Positions 12,832 through 24,835 of a stretch of 64,000 bases of DNA are shown in pieces. The DNA lies in assembly GCA_003993805.1 (NCBI GenBank), contig RSEF01000018.1:4162601-4226600 (forward strand), read 5' to 3'. Position 1 is the first letter of the stretch; every line of letters starts with the position of its first letter. The stretch is from Himantopus leucocephalus. Its lineage: Eukaryota; Chordata; Aves; Charadriiformes; Recurvirostridae. The notes below the pieces were generated by a model. It was given only the letters and a program-made list of their open reading frames with translations. It was not told the DNA's origin and made no database searches. Made by a program: the position numbers and the translations under genes.

Positions 12832-15175
12832 AAATCTTAATATAAAATAGTTGCTTGGTTAATCAGGGGCATTTGCAAAGCTGGATTCGGCAGATGAGTT
12901 CTGTTTCCTGTGGCTAAGGGATGACATGGAGGAAATTCAGTTTCTATCTTCCTGACAAGCCCCATTATCTTATAGGCTTTAGGTCTGGAAAGACTGGTTT
13001 CTTTGATGGCCTTCGGTTGAGTGTTGCTTTGCATCTGTATTCAGACCCATCTGTTTCTTTGGCAAGCACCAGAAAATGGGGATTTTATATTCATAGTCCA
13101 ACTGAAGATCTGTGCTCTGGAGCTGATAGCTTGGGTCCTTCTCAAATACAGCCCCCAACCAAGGGCTGACTCCGGGCATTGTCATGGGCTTGCTTGGCAT
13201 TGGCAACACAATGGCCCAAATGGGCCTCTTTACCCTACAAGCTACATGCTGACCTGCCCTTTGGGCTTTTGAAAAGCCTCTTTATCTTCAAACAGCCTGA
13301 TTTCCTCTGCTCCATCGTCGCTCCCCCCATGGCACCTCCAAGGACAAGCAGGCGGAAAATGGGTCATCAAGTCCGGCACAGCCCAAGGGCTGGTAGCCTT
13401 CATGCTGTTGACTTTTCAGTGTATAAATAGCAGAACAATTGAGTTTGAGTTATTTTTATCCGTTGCCCTTAACATTACAAGAGAGCCTGGGAGAACAATA
13501 GGGTCTGGTCTCGTTGGAGAAGTGGAAATTTCAGTAACTCTCCCCGGGCTGACCCTGCTCAGATGGGCTCCTTGGCTCTTTGCGTCAGGGTTGTGATGGG
13601 AAAAGGGGGACTTTGGGGCATCTGTACCAGGCAGTGCTGCGTCATGAAAACCGTAATTGACTTTAGAATGTCTCCCAAGGTGGTACTGCTGGGCATTAAA
13701 AAGAATATTGTCTTTTGCATGGGAACGATTAAATCTTTGCTTTTTATGGTTTTGTTCCTGGGTGTCTTGGGTGGAGAAAGAGTGAAATCTCTGTAGCAAA
13801 TGCTGAATGCTCTGGCAAATAACCCTTACCTATTTCCTTTATTGGCTGGCAGGCATGAGGGCTTGAAATCATAGATTTTTCTTATCAGCCAAACCCCAAA
13901 TCATGCAAATATTATCACCAAGACACAGGAGACCTGCCTGAGCTGCGTGCTGCGTGCACCAGAAATGAATCTGGACCGCCCAGTTCAGGGAGTCACCCGT
14001 GTAGCAGAACACCACCACCACCACCCCCCCACCCCCCCAAGCACACTGCTGAAATATGGTTTCTGTGAGTCACATCTCGCTCTGCTGGAGGATAATGCCT
14101 GCACCAGCTCCAGAAACCTCTCCTGGGAAGGAGGACAAACAGCCTTTGAAGGACAAAGCCAGGGCCATCCACGCTCTCTGTAATCATTTTGGGGGCAGGC
14201 TTCTTGCTTGGGATGACAGACCCTGAGGTTTGGGTTCCAGCTTGCCTGAGAGGCTGATGGAAATGCCCTGTGTTTTGCTGAGGGACCATATGGATGGAAA
14301 ACACACAGGTGACCCTGAGAGCAGAGACCAGCTCCTGTGCGCCCAGCAGGTCTCCTCCTGCTCCCTCCGTCAGCACAGTAAATCTGGTTGCAATGGTCAG
14401 ACAAGGCTGCAGGAGGGGGTTTTTTACCTCGCTCGCAGGGTAAAGATGGAATTGAACTGAGTCTCCACTTTGGGGTTGAATGCTCAGTGTTAGACGCATC
14501 CTTACTCCTCCTCCTCTCTGTTACAAGCCAAATGCTGCAAAGCTTAGTCCTGATGGGCTCGTGATTTTTGAGATCCTCCTTGCTGACACTGGTGGGGCTG
14601 ACTTGCCTCTTCTCCCACTTCTCTCCATGGCAGTCCAGTCCCAGCACGGTGTGGGAGGGAGCCGAGTTGCAGCCGTGGGGCTGCGTGGAGGAGGACACCA
14701 CGCAACAGGCGTGATGTCCTGCAGGGCTGCCGCAGACCAGGCTTTGTCTCCTGCTCTTGCTCTCCAGGCATGGGCTGAGTTCCTGTAACACAACCAGGAG
14801 ATTGGTGTGTCCCTTCAGCTGAGGGCACGGAGGGAGTGTGATCCTGACAATGAAAATAATGTTTGAGCGCAGGAAGCCAGGAAAAGACAATTAAAAAATA
14901 AAATAAAAAACTAAGGTGGTCAAGGTGGGTCTGGGAAAATGTTTCTACAGTCCTAGCAGGACTGTCCCAGTGGCTGTGCCAAGTGTGAGCGGAGCACGAC
15001 GTGCTTTGAGCAGAGAAGGTCCCGTTCCCCCTGTGGCCCTACGACCCCGGGGTTTTGGCCAGGCTCGGGAGCGGCAGCCGGGGCTCCGCGGACGGCCGGT
15101 CCTGCAGAGAGCTCAGCTGCTGGAACAGCTTCCAGGGGAAAAGGTTGTTTCAATTCACCTGAGGTTTTTCATAGA
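12832..15175. other. Noncoding stretch with a GATA/octamer cluster
   Basis: No gene is supported. An exact POU octamer ATGCAAAT (13,903-13,910) is flanked by GATA-type cores on the minus strand (CTTATCAG 13,881-13,888 and TTATCA 13,912-13,917). A minus-strand open frame of 301 codons (14,890-13,985) lacks any recognisable domain and overlaps other frames. Confidence 0.4.
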
Positions 15176-15197
15176 ATTGCACTGAGCTCAGTGCAAT
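15176..15197. repeat. 22-bp perfect palindrome
   Basis: The half-site ATTGCACTGAG is followed directly by its exact reverse complement, giving an uninterrupted 22-bp palindrome with no spacer, centred on AGCT. The next flanking pair does not match. It lies in ordinary noncoding sequence. Confidence 0.85.
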
Positions 15198-18100
15198 CTT
15201 GTTTATTAATGGTTGGCAAAACTTACAGTCAAATTTTAAATACTTTCTAGTCGTGTTTTAAAAGCTCACAAATAAAAGGGCTTGCATTGGAAATACTTAT
15301 TGCTCCAATTTTATGCTTTGTTTTACACACAAAGTTGTAACTTTGGGTTTTGTCTCAATTTGAGCGTTTTTGGTGGCACCCCTTCCTGGCCAGCTCCGCA
15401 GGCTGGTTTGGGCTGGCAGCAGGCTGGGTCTCCTCCTCCGTGTGCTGAGCCACCCTGGAGGAGCTCAGCTGGTGCTGCTGGGTTACTCCTGCTTTACTTG
15501 GAATAAATAAGAGAAAAATCAGGCCTTTGGTATCCAAAACAAAATAGAAAACCACAGAACCTTCCCGGGCTATTAAAAATGTCAAGTATCTGTTGGCTCC
15601 TAAAGAATTTCCACGCTGTCGGAGAATACTGGGGCTACTGAAACGGGGTCTGCTAAGCTGTAGGATCCCGCGGGCAGGAATCCTGCAGCTGGGGCATCCA
15701 TGCCGGGCAGCGGGTCGGTTGCCGGTGTCTTGCCCCGCTCCACTGCGTGCTGTGTCCTCTACAAGCTCGGAGATGAGCCCCGCTGCTTTCACAGCTTGGA
15801 GGGAGCCGCAGAGCGGCACCTGGTTCAACACCAGTGGAAAGGCGGGTGCTTTGGCATTGTCTCCATCTCAGCCTCCCTAAAGGCTCCGGCAGCCCGTGAT
15901 CCAAGAGTAACAAGCACCATTTTGTATTAGGAGGCTGTAAAAGATGAGGTGGGCCTTCTCATGCCGTGAGACTGCACTTTTCCCAGAAGATCCCCCCCTT
16001 TACAGTTGTCTTGATGTTGCAATAGCATCTGTGCCAACCAGATTTCTGCTTATGCTTTCAAGGACATCTTAATTTCGATCATCTCTGGGATCCACTGCCA
16101 GAACTTCTGCTAATGTTTTTGCTTGCCAGATGAGCATCGCCCTGTGCTTTCATTGCTCTCCGAAAATAACATCTTAAACCACATTATGCTGAAGCGGCTC
16201 TTCAATGGCTTCTCGAATGCCACCGGGCCAGTCTTCTTTGAAGCAATTTGGTGATGACATACAGCCTGGGCGCCTCTGCTGTGCGTGCTGTCGTGCCCAA
16301 AGAGCTTCCTGGCAGGGTGGATCCCAGCTCCAGGGCTGCTGACGGGGGCAAGATCCACCCCGATAGAGGAGTCTTCCCTGATGCAAAGCGTTTGGCCCCA
16401 TGAGGTGCTCGGCTCCGTACAAGCAAGGGCGAGAGGTTTGGGCGTGAGCAGCTGTAGGCTTCTGCACTGGAACAGGGGTGTTACCATGTCCTGTATCTAC
16501 ATGATCAAGGGCATTTTTAATTACCATCCTACATGGGTTGCTTGGATGGGGCATGAACTTGAACTTGGCCCTTGGTGACCCCCGTGTTGGAACTGTTACC
16601 CAGTTGCTGGTTTCAGACATCCCAAATGGAGTGACAGAGGTGATACGGCTTTCCAAGCTGACATTATCATGTCAGGTTTTGGAACCACCGTGGCTGGGTC
16701 TCCATGGGCCCGAGTAAACGCTGGGGCAGCAGCACTTTTCTGCTGGTGGAGGTGGGATGCCCACAGCAGGGGAGTCCCTGGCACTGCTGTTAGCCCGGGA
16801 CACCTTCCCCATGGGGCTGGGCGCCCAGGAGGACCGTCCATACATCCCTTCTTCCTCCTGATCCGGACTGCAACTTCTCTTTTAGTAGGCTGCCTCGTTC
16901 AGGAACATTATTACGAGCATTTGCACAGACCTGAGGTTAACTTGCAAGGAGTGTCCTGGCAGAGCAGAGGTCTGGAGAGATGCAAAGTTAACGTATAATC
17001 AAACCGACAAGATCAAGTGAACTGCGTACGCTTTCCCTTGCATCCTTCTCTGCAGTGGTTCTGAGATTTAATTACCGGCTCTAAAGCACTTCAAGATTTT
17101 CAGGTGGAAACTACTACATAGAGGAAGGGGAAAGTACAAAAGCAGCCTACATAATTAAGTGCTGCTTGTTTAATTTAATTTTCTCCTTCATTTGATCCTC
17201 TCCTAGAATCTTGAAAGTAACAGTCTCTACTACCAGCTGGGTCCTTTTACACTCCTGTTACATTCGCATGATGCTCGTAACAGCAGCAGAAAACAATAGT
17301 TTAGGGAGATCTGGCTGATGCTGTCCGCGAGAGCCGGGGTCTGTGCGAGGACGCTGGTGGCCGTGTGCCGTGACGGTGCCATGGTGAAGATGCCCACTCT
17401 GGTTTTGAAGGGCCATTCACCTCACGAGGGACGCACCTCTTAGCTGCAAAACCGGCCTTTTTGGAAGGTATCAGGAGTTTCACGTACCAGTGCACTAAAA
17501 GGGTTTGCCAATAAAATATGACAAATAATTTGCATTTGGTAATCCAGATGAGAGCTGTAAAGAGAAAATACAAATGGGTTAAGCTGTAAATTACTGCTGT
17601 TCCTCACTTCCCTCTCTCCCCGTTCCCTTGGAAATTAGCCAGTTGCTCTCTGGAATCACTGATTCTCACAAGCTGCGCGTGCCAGTCTAGCATCAGAAAA
17701 ACAAGGAGGTTTATGGAGTATTTGTTTCTGTGTTTAACTGTCCTTTCTTTCCAAGTATTTTTAAATGAAAAATTTTTATGAAAATTTCAAGAGACAGCAG
17801 GATTCCTTGGATGGCACCTCTTTAACAACCCCAGACCCACCTGTATGGGAAAATGAGAGTGTTATAGATTGATGGTGTTTCTGAAACAGCGCATTAGGAC
17901 ACCAAATGATCTGCCAGGTACCTGGGGCCTCTCCGGTCCTCTCCAGAGAGGCACTGTGGGCTCTGGCAGTGGCAGGGAGTGTTATTTTGGTTCGGGGGAG
18001 ATTTGTATGATTTGGGTTTTGTGTTTTCAATCGTATATCCTGAAGTAGAGGTGTCGTTTGGAAATAAACGTGCATGCTGCTGCATTGAGTAGACATACCC

Positions 18101-19275
18101 GCAAGTTGGATTTTGCCAATCTGAAGTCAGCGGGATGGCCAGGAACAGGGGTGGTGCATGGGAGGCACTGGAAGGTCGGAAGTGTTCCGAATATTTGTCA
18201 GTCCCATTTTTGTACCTCTCTGGGTATGGTGATTTTTGATGGGAAGAGAACTGGAAGTAACGGAGTACCAGGAAAGCATCTCTTCCCATTTCCCACTGAC
18301 ATTAAAAATACCAGAACTCAGACAAGAGAGACAGCTGTGGAGGGATGTCCCTGGGTGTGAATCCTTCGAGGTTTGCTATCTCATCCCTCTTTGGGGTAGA
18401 GAGATTTGAATACATGAAAGTTATCATATATTGGTTTCTCAGGGGTATGAGACCATTAGAGTTGAATGCAGAGAATTAGTATTAATTAAAAGTAATAAGA
18501 GAGAAGAATGGGCTGAAGAAAGGCAGGGAACACGTTGGATTTTCTGCTGACTCCGTACATAACACAACTGCAGCTCCAACGTAGGTCTTGCGCTGAACCA
18601 CATCTCCAGCTGTGGCTCATCTGTCAAACATCAGGGTCATCCTGTCTGCCCGGGGTCAGACCTGGGGAAAGGGAAGCCAACCAGGCTCCCGCCATCCATT
18701 TTGTGTGTTCGGGTTAAATACTGCTTCCCAACTGTGATAATGGATGCATTAGCGTTAAGCAAGATTAAGCAACGGTTTCTTTCATGCAGCATGATTATTG
18801 GTTCAGATTCAAGGATATTGGAAGTCACTGGGACGCTGTGGCTTCAGGTTTTGGGTTGCTTAAGAGGAGTCCGCGCACGTGGGGGTGGGCTTCAAAACGC
18901 TCTTCATCCTCACCCATCTCATCGTCTCCAAGGCAGGTTCCAAGCTGGGGGTCCCCACGCCGAACGCTGCGGGGAGGGGGAGACACGGGCTCAGGGCTTC
19001 CCCAAAGCCGCTCTGGGGGCTGGAGAAATGCTGCCTGGCGGAGGCAGGAAAGCTCGTTCTTTGGGGCTGTGCTCCCTGAAGCTTAATGTCATGATCTGCT
19101 GATGCCTCAGAGGAGAGACTTGCACGGCTGCAGACATTCCCCATCGGATGGCTCAGCATTGCATAGGGCCAAACTTATTAGCGCAGTTACAGAGAGGCGC
19201 GTCGCGTCCCTGTGATCATTTCCGAGAGGACAGAAAGTGATTCTGACGGTGGGTTTTTCCTCCTTTGCTTCTCTG
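15198..19275. other. Noncoding stretch without recognisable repeats
   Basis: No gene and no interspersed repeat that I recognise. AT-rich segments at 16,990-17,300 and 17,500-17,800 read like ordinary intronic or intergenic sequence and could include conserved noncoding elements, which cannot be judged without alignment. Confidence 0.45.
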
Positions 19276-19335
19276 TTCCCTTTTTTCTTCTTTTTTTTTT
19301 TCCTCTCTCTCTCTTTTTTTTTTTTTTTCCCTTTT
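19276..19335 (+). repeat. 60-nt uninterrupted pyrimidine tract
   Basis: Sixty consecutive C/T bases on the plus strand, including a CT-dinucleotide section and a long T run, followed at once by GCAG. Such tracts mutate fast, may form triplex DNA, and resemble the polypyrimidine part of a 3' splice site. Confidence 0.85.
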
Positions 19336-19339
19336 GCAG

Positions 19340-20054
19340 CGAAATGCAGCGATGTGGGGATGTGTCCATATGGACTCGCGATGTGCGGGGGGTTGGAGGG
19401 GAGGGGGGAGCGGGTCCTGCTCGACGCCCAAACCTGCGCTGGCAGCTGCGGGCTGGCACAGAGCAGTGCCCGCTCCCCGGCTGGCACAGCCCCCCTCTGC
19501 CATCCCCATCCTCCTAAGGAGCAACACGCTTTTCCCCCTCCCGGCTCCCGTTTCCCCGTATTTATTTGTGGATTATTTTTTTTTTTTTAAAGCTGAGATC
19601 CCCAGGATGAGAAAATGGCTCTTCTCTCCTTTTTTTCCTCCTTCTCCTTTCCTCGCCTCACTGAGCCAGCTGGGGCAATGCCACAATTCAAGGCGTCTCG
19701 AGACAGAATCCAGCTCGCTGCCTTGTGATCTGCATGTCAAGGTGAAACTGCAATAAGATAATAATGTCAGTATCCCCAGAAGGCAGGCGGTAAAAGATAC
19801 TAATTGCATTTCACTGAAGGCTTCAGAAACACTCAGCAGCTGGAAAGCTGAGGAGAATTTTGATGCTATTCTTATAAGGGAAGATTCCCCCCCCTCCCCT
19901 ACACTGTTTGTAAATCTATTACAGAACATGGGGAGTGGAAGCGGGGGAAGGGAATGTATAAAACCAGTTAAAGGCTTAATGTTTCCCATTATATTTTGTG
20001 AGCTGTAGGTGGTCTAGAGCTTATAAAAATGTAGCGCATTCCCTTGTAATCAAC
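19340..20054. other. Noncoding stretch
   Basis: No supported gene. Contains further short T tracts (near 19,577-19,588) and a C run within 19,888-19,896. No interspersed repeat is recognised before 20,055. Confidence 0.5.
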
Positions 20055-20150
20055 CATAATAATTTATTATTATTATTTATTATGATTTGCCGTTATTTTG
20101 CACATATAAAGGCCCCTGCCAAGGCACTGAGAGCTCTGCACAAATAGTTA
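20055..20150 (-). mobile_element. MIR-type SINE relic with ATT tail
   Basis: An ATT-rich tract (20,055-20,084, whose ends CATAATAA and TTATTATG are inverted repeats) is followed by sequence resembling the amniote MIR 3' region: a GGCCCCTGCCAAGGCACTGA-like stretch, then CTCTGCACAAAT. From memory of the family, MIR elements of this type end in (TAA)n, so the element lies on the minus strand. It is diverged and short. Assignment is by eye only. Confidence 0.5.
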
Positions 20151-20996
20151 ACATTTATTATAGCAGTAGTAATGTTTAAAAATATTAACTAAATAAAATA
20201 AAAATACCAGCTCTAAAGAGCTGAGGACAGCTTTGTTATTGGAAAATAAATGCAGGAAGGCAAATATCTTGCAGGATGGCTGATACTGATTTGAATGGAA
20301 ACATGCCTGGTGGTGAGGGGGGAAACACATTTTCAATTCTTGGAAAAATGCAGAGGGCTTGGCTTGGAGATGTGTCTCCAGCAGCCAGTTCTGCACCCAG
20401 TGCTTCGCCCGGCAGAAACGGGGGACCCCTTTGCTGGCCAGAGTAACGCCCGGCAGTGCGGGCACGCGTCTGCTGCCCGTGCTTGGGCTCAGAGAGGCGT
20501 TAGCTGGTTGCACTGAAGGACTCTCCTTGGAGAGTGGATTTATTTAACCCAAGATGGTCGCCATCCATTCCCGGCTGTCTGCGCCACTGTGCTTTATTGC
20601 TGTGGTGGTCTTCTCCAGCGAAGTTGGAGACCAAGTCCGGTGTCCCCAGTTAGTGTTTCCCAATCTCTTTCCCATCCCTTGCCTTTGTTCTGTCTCAAGT
20701 CTTTTATCCCAGGAGGAAGAAAAAGTCTTCAGCTCCCACTTCGTGGGCTGTAGGATGAGTAGTCCCTCACCAGGGCGTTGCAAGTCAGTCAATAGTGGGG
20801 CAATATTACTGCTCTTTCTGGGCTGAAGGGGAGGTTATGGGAACGCTGGGTGAAGGGCAGGATGCTGCTGTGGGTGAGGAACCACCTGAGAGCCAACAGG
20901 AGAAAAAATGATGCTGAAGTTTAACGAGCAGGATGCAATAGGGATGTGTATGGGACCCGGTACTGCCTAGTATATTTGTGCTGAGGGCGGGGGGAA
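20151..20996. other. Noncoding stretch between SINE and CR1 relics
   Basis: No supported gene. The last 150 bases before 20,997 may belong to the upstream part of the ancient CR1, but similarity is too weak to set a boundary. Confidence 0.4.
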
Positions 20997-21670
20997 AGGT
21001 GAACAGCAAAATTTGCGAGCGCCTGAGATATCTTTGGGTTAGTCAAGCAAAGAGGTGGAAGACCTCACAAGGGTTTTCCCCTGATAAAGCCGGAGGGCTG
21101 GGCAGTGTGCTGGGGAGCAGACGGGCTAAAACACAACGCGTCCTGCACGTGGGAAGGAGCACTGGGAGCATGATGAGGTCTAAATCAGCTGTAACCATTT
21201 GGGAAGGGGAGAGCAACGTCAACAGAGACATCCGTGTGCAAATCTCTACTCTCCTTTACAGCCGCCGCCAGATAAGCAAGGGAAATTTGAGGAAGAATGG
21301 GATTAAAAATATTGCTGAGGGTATTATAATGCCAGCACATAAATCAGCGCTGTGGTCTTGCCTGGAATAGTGTGTTCATTTCTAGTCAATCCGTCTCAAA
21401 AAGATACAGCAGGAATAGAAGGGGTCAGGAGATAGGCAACAAAAATTATTGGGGACACTGAAAGACTTCCAGATGAGGAAAGACTGAAGGATGAGGGGGA
21501 ATATTTATTTTGAAGATGAGATAAATATGAGGGGATGTGATCCATGCACATAAAAAAGGAGGTAGTAAATGGCACAGGGAAGGTAAATCAGGCGCTGGTA
21601 GTCACCCTTTCTTGCAAGACGGAAACCAGGGAGAGCCTGATGGGACTGAACGGCAGCAAGTTGAACATTG
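20997..21670 (+). mobile_element. Ancient CR1-family LINE relic
   Basis: Sequence follows the order of the end of CR1 ORF2. First comes a CAAATTTGCAGATG-like start, then GTCCTGCACGTGGGAA (family GTCCTGCACTTGGG). Next is TGTTCATTTCTAGTCAATC with TCAAAAAGATACAGCAGGAA, then GGCAACAAAAATTATTGGGG and GACTTCCAGATGAGGAAAGA. Last is a diverged stretch corresponding to the segment before the 3' UTR. Many substitutions and indels break every frame, so it is a dead copy of the old, turtle-like CR1/L3 class rather than a recent avian subfamily. The true ends may extend beyond those given. Confidence 0.75.
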
Positions 21671-22432
21671 TCCACAGGACATATATTTTCCATGCTATTA
21701 ACTGCCGGGATTAGCCTGCAGCACTGGGGCGAGCGGGGGTTAACAGGACTCGGGGAGGCCTGAAAGGGGACCGGGTGGGTACCCAGAGCATCGGGCTCCA
21801 CTGCGACCGCGGGGGATACAAACACCTCGGCCCATCTCCCCCAGTAGGGTTTTGCAGCATTCATTCTGGCGCCCCAGAGCCGTAGCTGCATTGAGGGGGG
21901 CACAAAGTCATGCCCCCTCCCCAGGGCACTTCCACCTCGCTGGGGCAAGGGGCACCTGCCTGGCGGTGCTGGTGTTACTGTGGGTCCACTGATGCTGCAG
22001 AAGAGCTTGGTGGGGCTGGAGGAGGTGCTCGCTGTTAGCGGTGGTGGGGACACAGCGGGACGGGGGTTCACGTACCCTGCGGCGCTGCGTCTCCAACACA
22101 CGTGGAGCCACTCGGCACTGGGGTGGCCACCACGTTGGCTGGTGAATGATGTGGCTGTGAAACCCACCAGGACGGTCTCTGCTTGAGGATGAGGAGGGAT
22201 GGAGGCTCAGTGCTGGTGGGACGGCAGGCGGCTGGGCGCTCCCAATGAGGGATGCTAAGCAGGAGGGTTAATGGGGCAGGTGGAGCGCGTTGCTGTGGTT
22301 ATCTGATCTCCTCTTTGTCCTGACAGCTCTCTCTGGGTCCCTTTCGGGGCTGCCCTGGGGATGCGCTGGCGTGACTCAGCCGCACACCCACGCTCCCACC
22401 CCACCCCGCTGCTGCGGGAGGTTCAAAGGCCG

Positions 22433-22490
22433 GGCGTAAACTGGCCTGAACCAAAATGCTCGGCATAAACTGGTCTGAATCAAAACGCTT
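22433..22490 (+). repeat. 29-bp tandem duplication
   Basis: Two adjacent 29-bp copies (22,433-22,461 and 22,462-22,490) share TAAACTGG and CTGAA blocks. They differ at five positions, all transitions (G/A or C/T). Confidence 0.8.
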
Positions 22491-23735
22491 GGCTGCGACG
22501 GTTCTTTCCTGTGCTGAGGATTATGACGTTTGGTCTAATTCTGCGCCATCAGATAAGGCTCAGCTCCTGCCCAGGCGTGCAGGCGGAGCCCGAAGGAATC
22601 ATCGGGATGCTGAGCGAGCGTAACGCTCCCCGGTACCCTGTCCCTCTGCGGGGTTAGATCCAACTCGTGAAACTAGGGCGGCTGAACTACGGCACAAAGA
22701 TATGTTATATACACTCTATACATACATGTGCACACACGGTACGAACTCCTGATGTGTTGGCTCAGTGCGGGAGCTGCGGGTTCCTTCATCACGGGGCAGC
22801 AGAGCCCCTTCCTGCAACCCCCTGAGCAATGTGACGAGCAGCTCTCACATGGGGATGTTTTTGTCCTTTCATCATCTCCCCAGGGGCAAAAGTGTGTGCA
22901 GTGGAGTGTCTTGTTTTGGCAGGGGTTAGGGTTTTTTTAAAAAACCAACATGTTTCAAATATGCCGGTTGCTATGTGTTTCTGTCAGAGCAAGCCGGGTC
23001 AGGGATGAGTGCCGAGCGGTTGAAGCAGAAGTGGTGGGTTTTGCAGCGAGTCTCAGTTTCTGGCTCACTCTAGGTTTGGCCTCCCCCAAGTTGTTTCCCA
23101 CGCAGATGAGTGCTGTTTTCAGTGCGAGGAGATCTGTTCCAGAGGAAGAAAAATGTCAAACCCAGTGGCCTGGGTAGTCTTTGAGTTTTCTTCCTTGGAC
23201 GCCTCTGTCAATAAGGGCCACAAGTGGGTTACTCGCATAGCTGTACACGATGGCAGTGTGGGAAACAGAGATGCAGAGAGGAGGGGACTGATGGAGGTAC
23301 GTGGAGATGCAGGACCATGCTCTCCGAAGCTCTAAAGCTTGAGTGCACGCCTGTATCACGGTGCTGTACAGCAAAGGAGATGTGGCAAAGTCTTGGTAAC
23401 TGCAACGATGTCAGGGTCTGAACCAAGGGGCAGAACGCCCACACCTGGGGCCAACAGGAGAAGCTTCCAAAGGGCGATGCTTCTTGAAAACAAGTTTCAG
23501 CAAAGACCCCAGAGCAGTCCAATGCCTTGAACCGGGTGGGACCTTCAGTCCTTTGAAAAGCCCTGATGTTCAGAACTGAAAATACCTTCCTCTGTCTTGC
23601 AGTTCACCCATTCTTCATCCCCAGGTCATGCAAACACAGAGGCGTTTGGGTGGCAGCAGTACGATCCCACGGGAAGGCTGCCTGTCTCTGCATTTTGTGC
23701 ACAACCTGATGCCCTCTGATAAGTTCCTCCAGTGC

Positions 23736-23763
23736 TGTGTGTAGCCATGGAAGGCTACACACA
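23736..23763. repeat. Perfect 11-bp-stem hairpin
   Basis: TGTGTGTAGCC (23,736-23,746) pairs exactly with GGCTACACACA (23,753-23,763) across the 6-nt loop ATGGAA. The stem ends abruptly, so it does not fit a microRNA precursor of about 60 nt or more. Confidence 0.75.
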
Positions 23764-24658
23764 AGAGCCAAGGATCTGGCCATCCAGTGAGGTGTTTGGC
23801 CTCGGAGGTTGTGTTCCCACAGCTGCATACTCACGGGTCTGATACAAGACTTTTCATAAAACATGTAAAGATAGTGAAAACCTGCTCGACCTCTGGGGCT
23901 CAGGTTTTTGAGGTAGAATAGCTCAGTAGAGCTCCTTTGTTCCACCTAAAGAACAAAATATATAGGGTGCTGAGAGGATTCCCGTACAGGTTCCTTGTCC
24001 AGAAGGTGTCTGCACTAAAAATGCTTTTGTAGACTCATTCCAGGCTAATGCCCCCTTTTGATTTCTTACTCTGCATCCATCTGCCCTGACTTAGCAACCT
24101 GGCCATTAAGGGTGAGCTAGTTATTGTAGGCTGCCTTTTAGTCAATGGGAGGAACAGGGCAATTCATCCCAATCTGAGAGAAACCACAGTGATTACTCTG
24201 GAGGGATTCTTATTTCTCTTGACTTTAAAGGGAGCTTTCAAGTCTGGGTTGAAATTAAGCATCTAACTTTTAAAGCTCGTGACATGAATCTCGCCCTGAA
24301 GGTAAACACCATTTAGGTGCTTATCCAGCATGCAGTTCACTGCAAAATCCCTGCGGGAAAATGGCCATTAGAGAATCAGGCATTGCATTCATTTCAGTAG
24401 CGGAAATGATGGAGATCATAAACTGTTAGCAAGGCTACAAAGGATGTTTCTCCTGTAAGCATCCAGGGTCTCATTGGCTGTGTCTTATTTGACCAAGCAT
24501 GACCAGGGAGTGCTTGACACCCATGTTGTCCTTGACTGAGGAGCAGCCTCGGACCAGGCTGTCCATCTATCCCATCTGCAGCTGAGAGCCAGCCCTGGGG
24601 ACATATCCAGGGAAACCCCACACCGTGGACTTCAGTTACAGCTGATGACATGCACGGT

Positions 24659-24835
24659 CAGATTTTCAAAGGTATTTATTTGCCTAAAGTTTCAAAAGGC
24701 CATTCATTGTCTAAGGCTTGGAGGAATTTGCAGAAGTACCTCAGCTGTCTGATTTTGGAGCCTGACTTGCCCAGGGACATTGTAATCTTGTGTAGGAACC
24801 CGCGTACAGCTTTAGGTACCTTTGGGAATTTTCTG
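24659..24835. mobile_element. Inverted-repeat MITE relic (archosaur type)
   Basis: The left end CAGATTTTCAAAGGTATTTA and the reverse complement of the right end (24,811-24,835) share the AAAGGTAYYTA block. Elements with a TTTTCAAAGGTATTTAGG-like start are common in turtles and crocodilians. At about 177 bp with no coding capacity, this fits a nonautonomous DNA transposon. The interior is heavily diverged. Confidence 0.5.

Larger units (their letters stand above)
21671..24658. other. Noncoding stretch, possibly holding further old repeats
   Basis: No gene supported. Includes a 29-bp tandem duplication (22,433-22,490) and an 11-bp-stem hairpin (23,736-23,763). Sequence near 23,255-23,300 and 23,360-23,390 faintly recalls MIR/L2 relics, and 24,140-24,330 faintly recalls an archosaur MITE, but neither is strong enough to call. 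Confidence 0.4.

Noticed and set aside
13985..14890. 301-codon minus-strand open frame
   Set aside because: No domain, compositionally ordinary, overlaps other frames of similar size. Treated as chance.
23255..23390. Possible MIR/L2 relic
   Set aside because: A few words resemble the family (GGGAAACAGAGATGCAGAGA, GTGCTGTACAGCAAAG) but their order and spacing are unconvincing without alignment.
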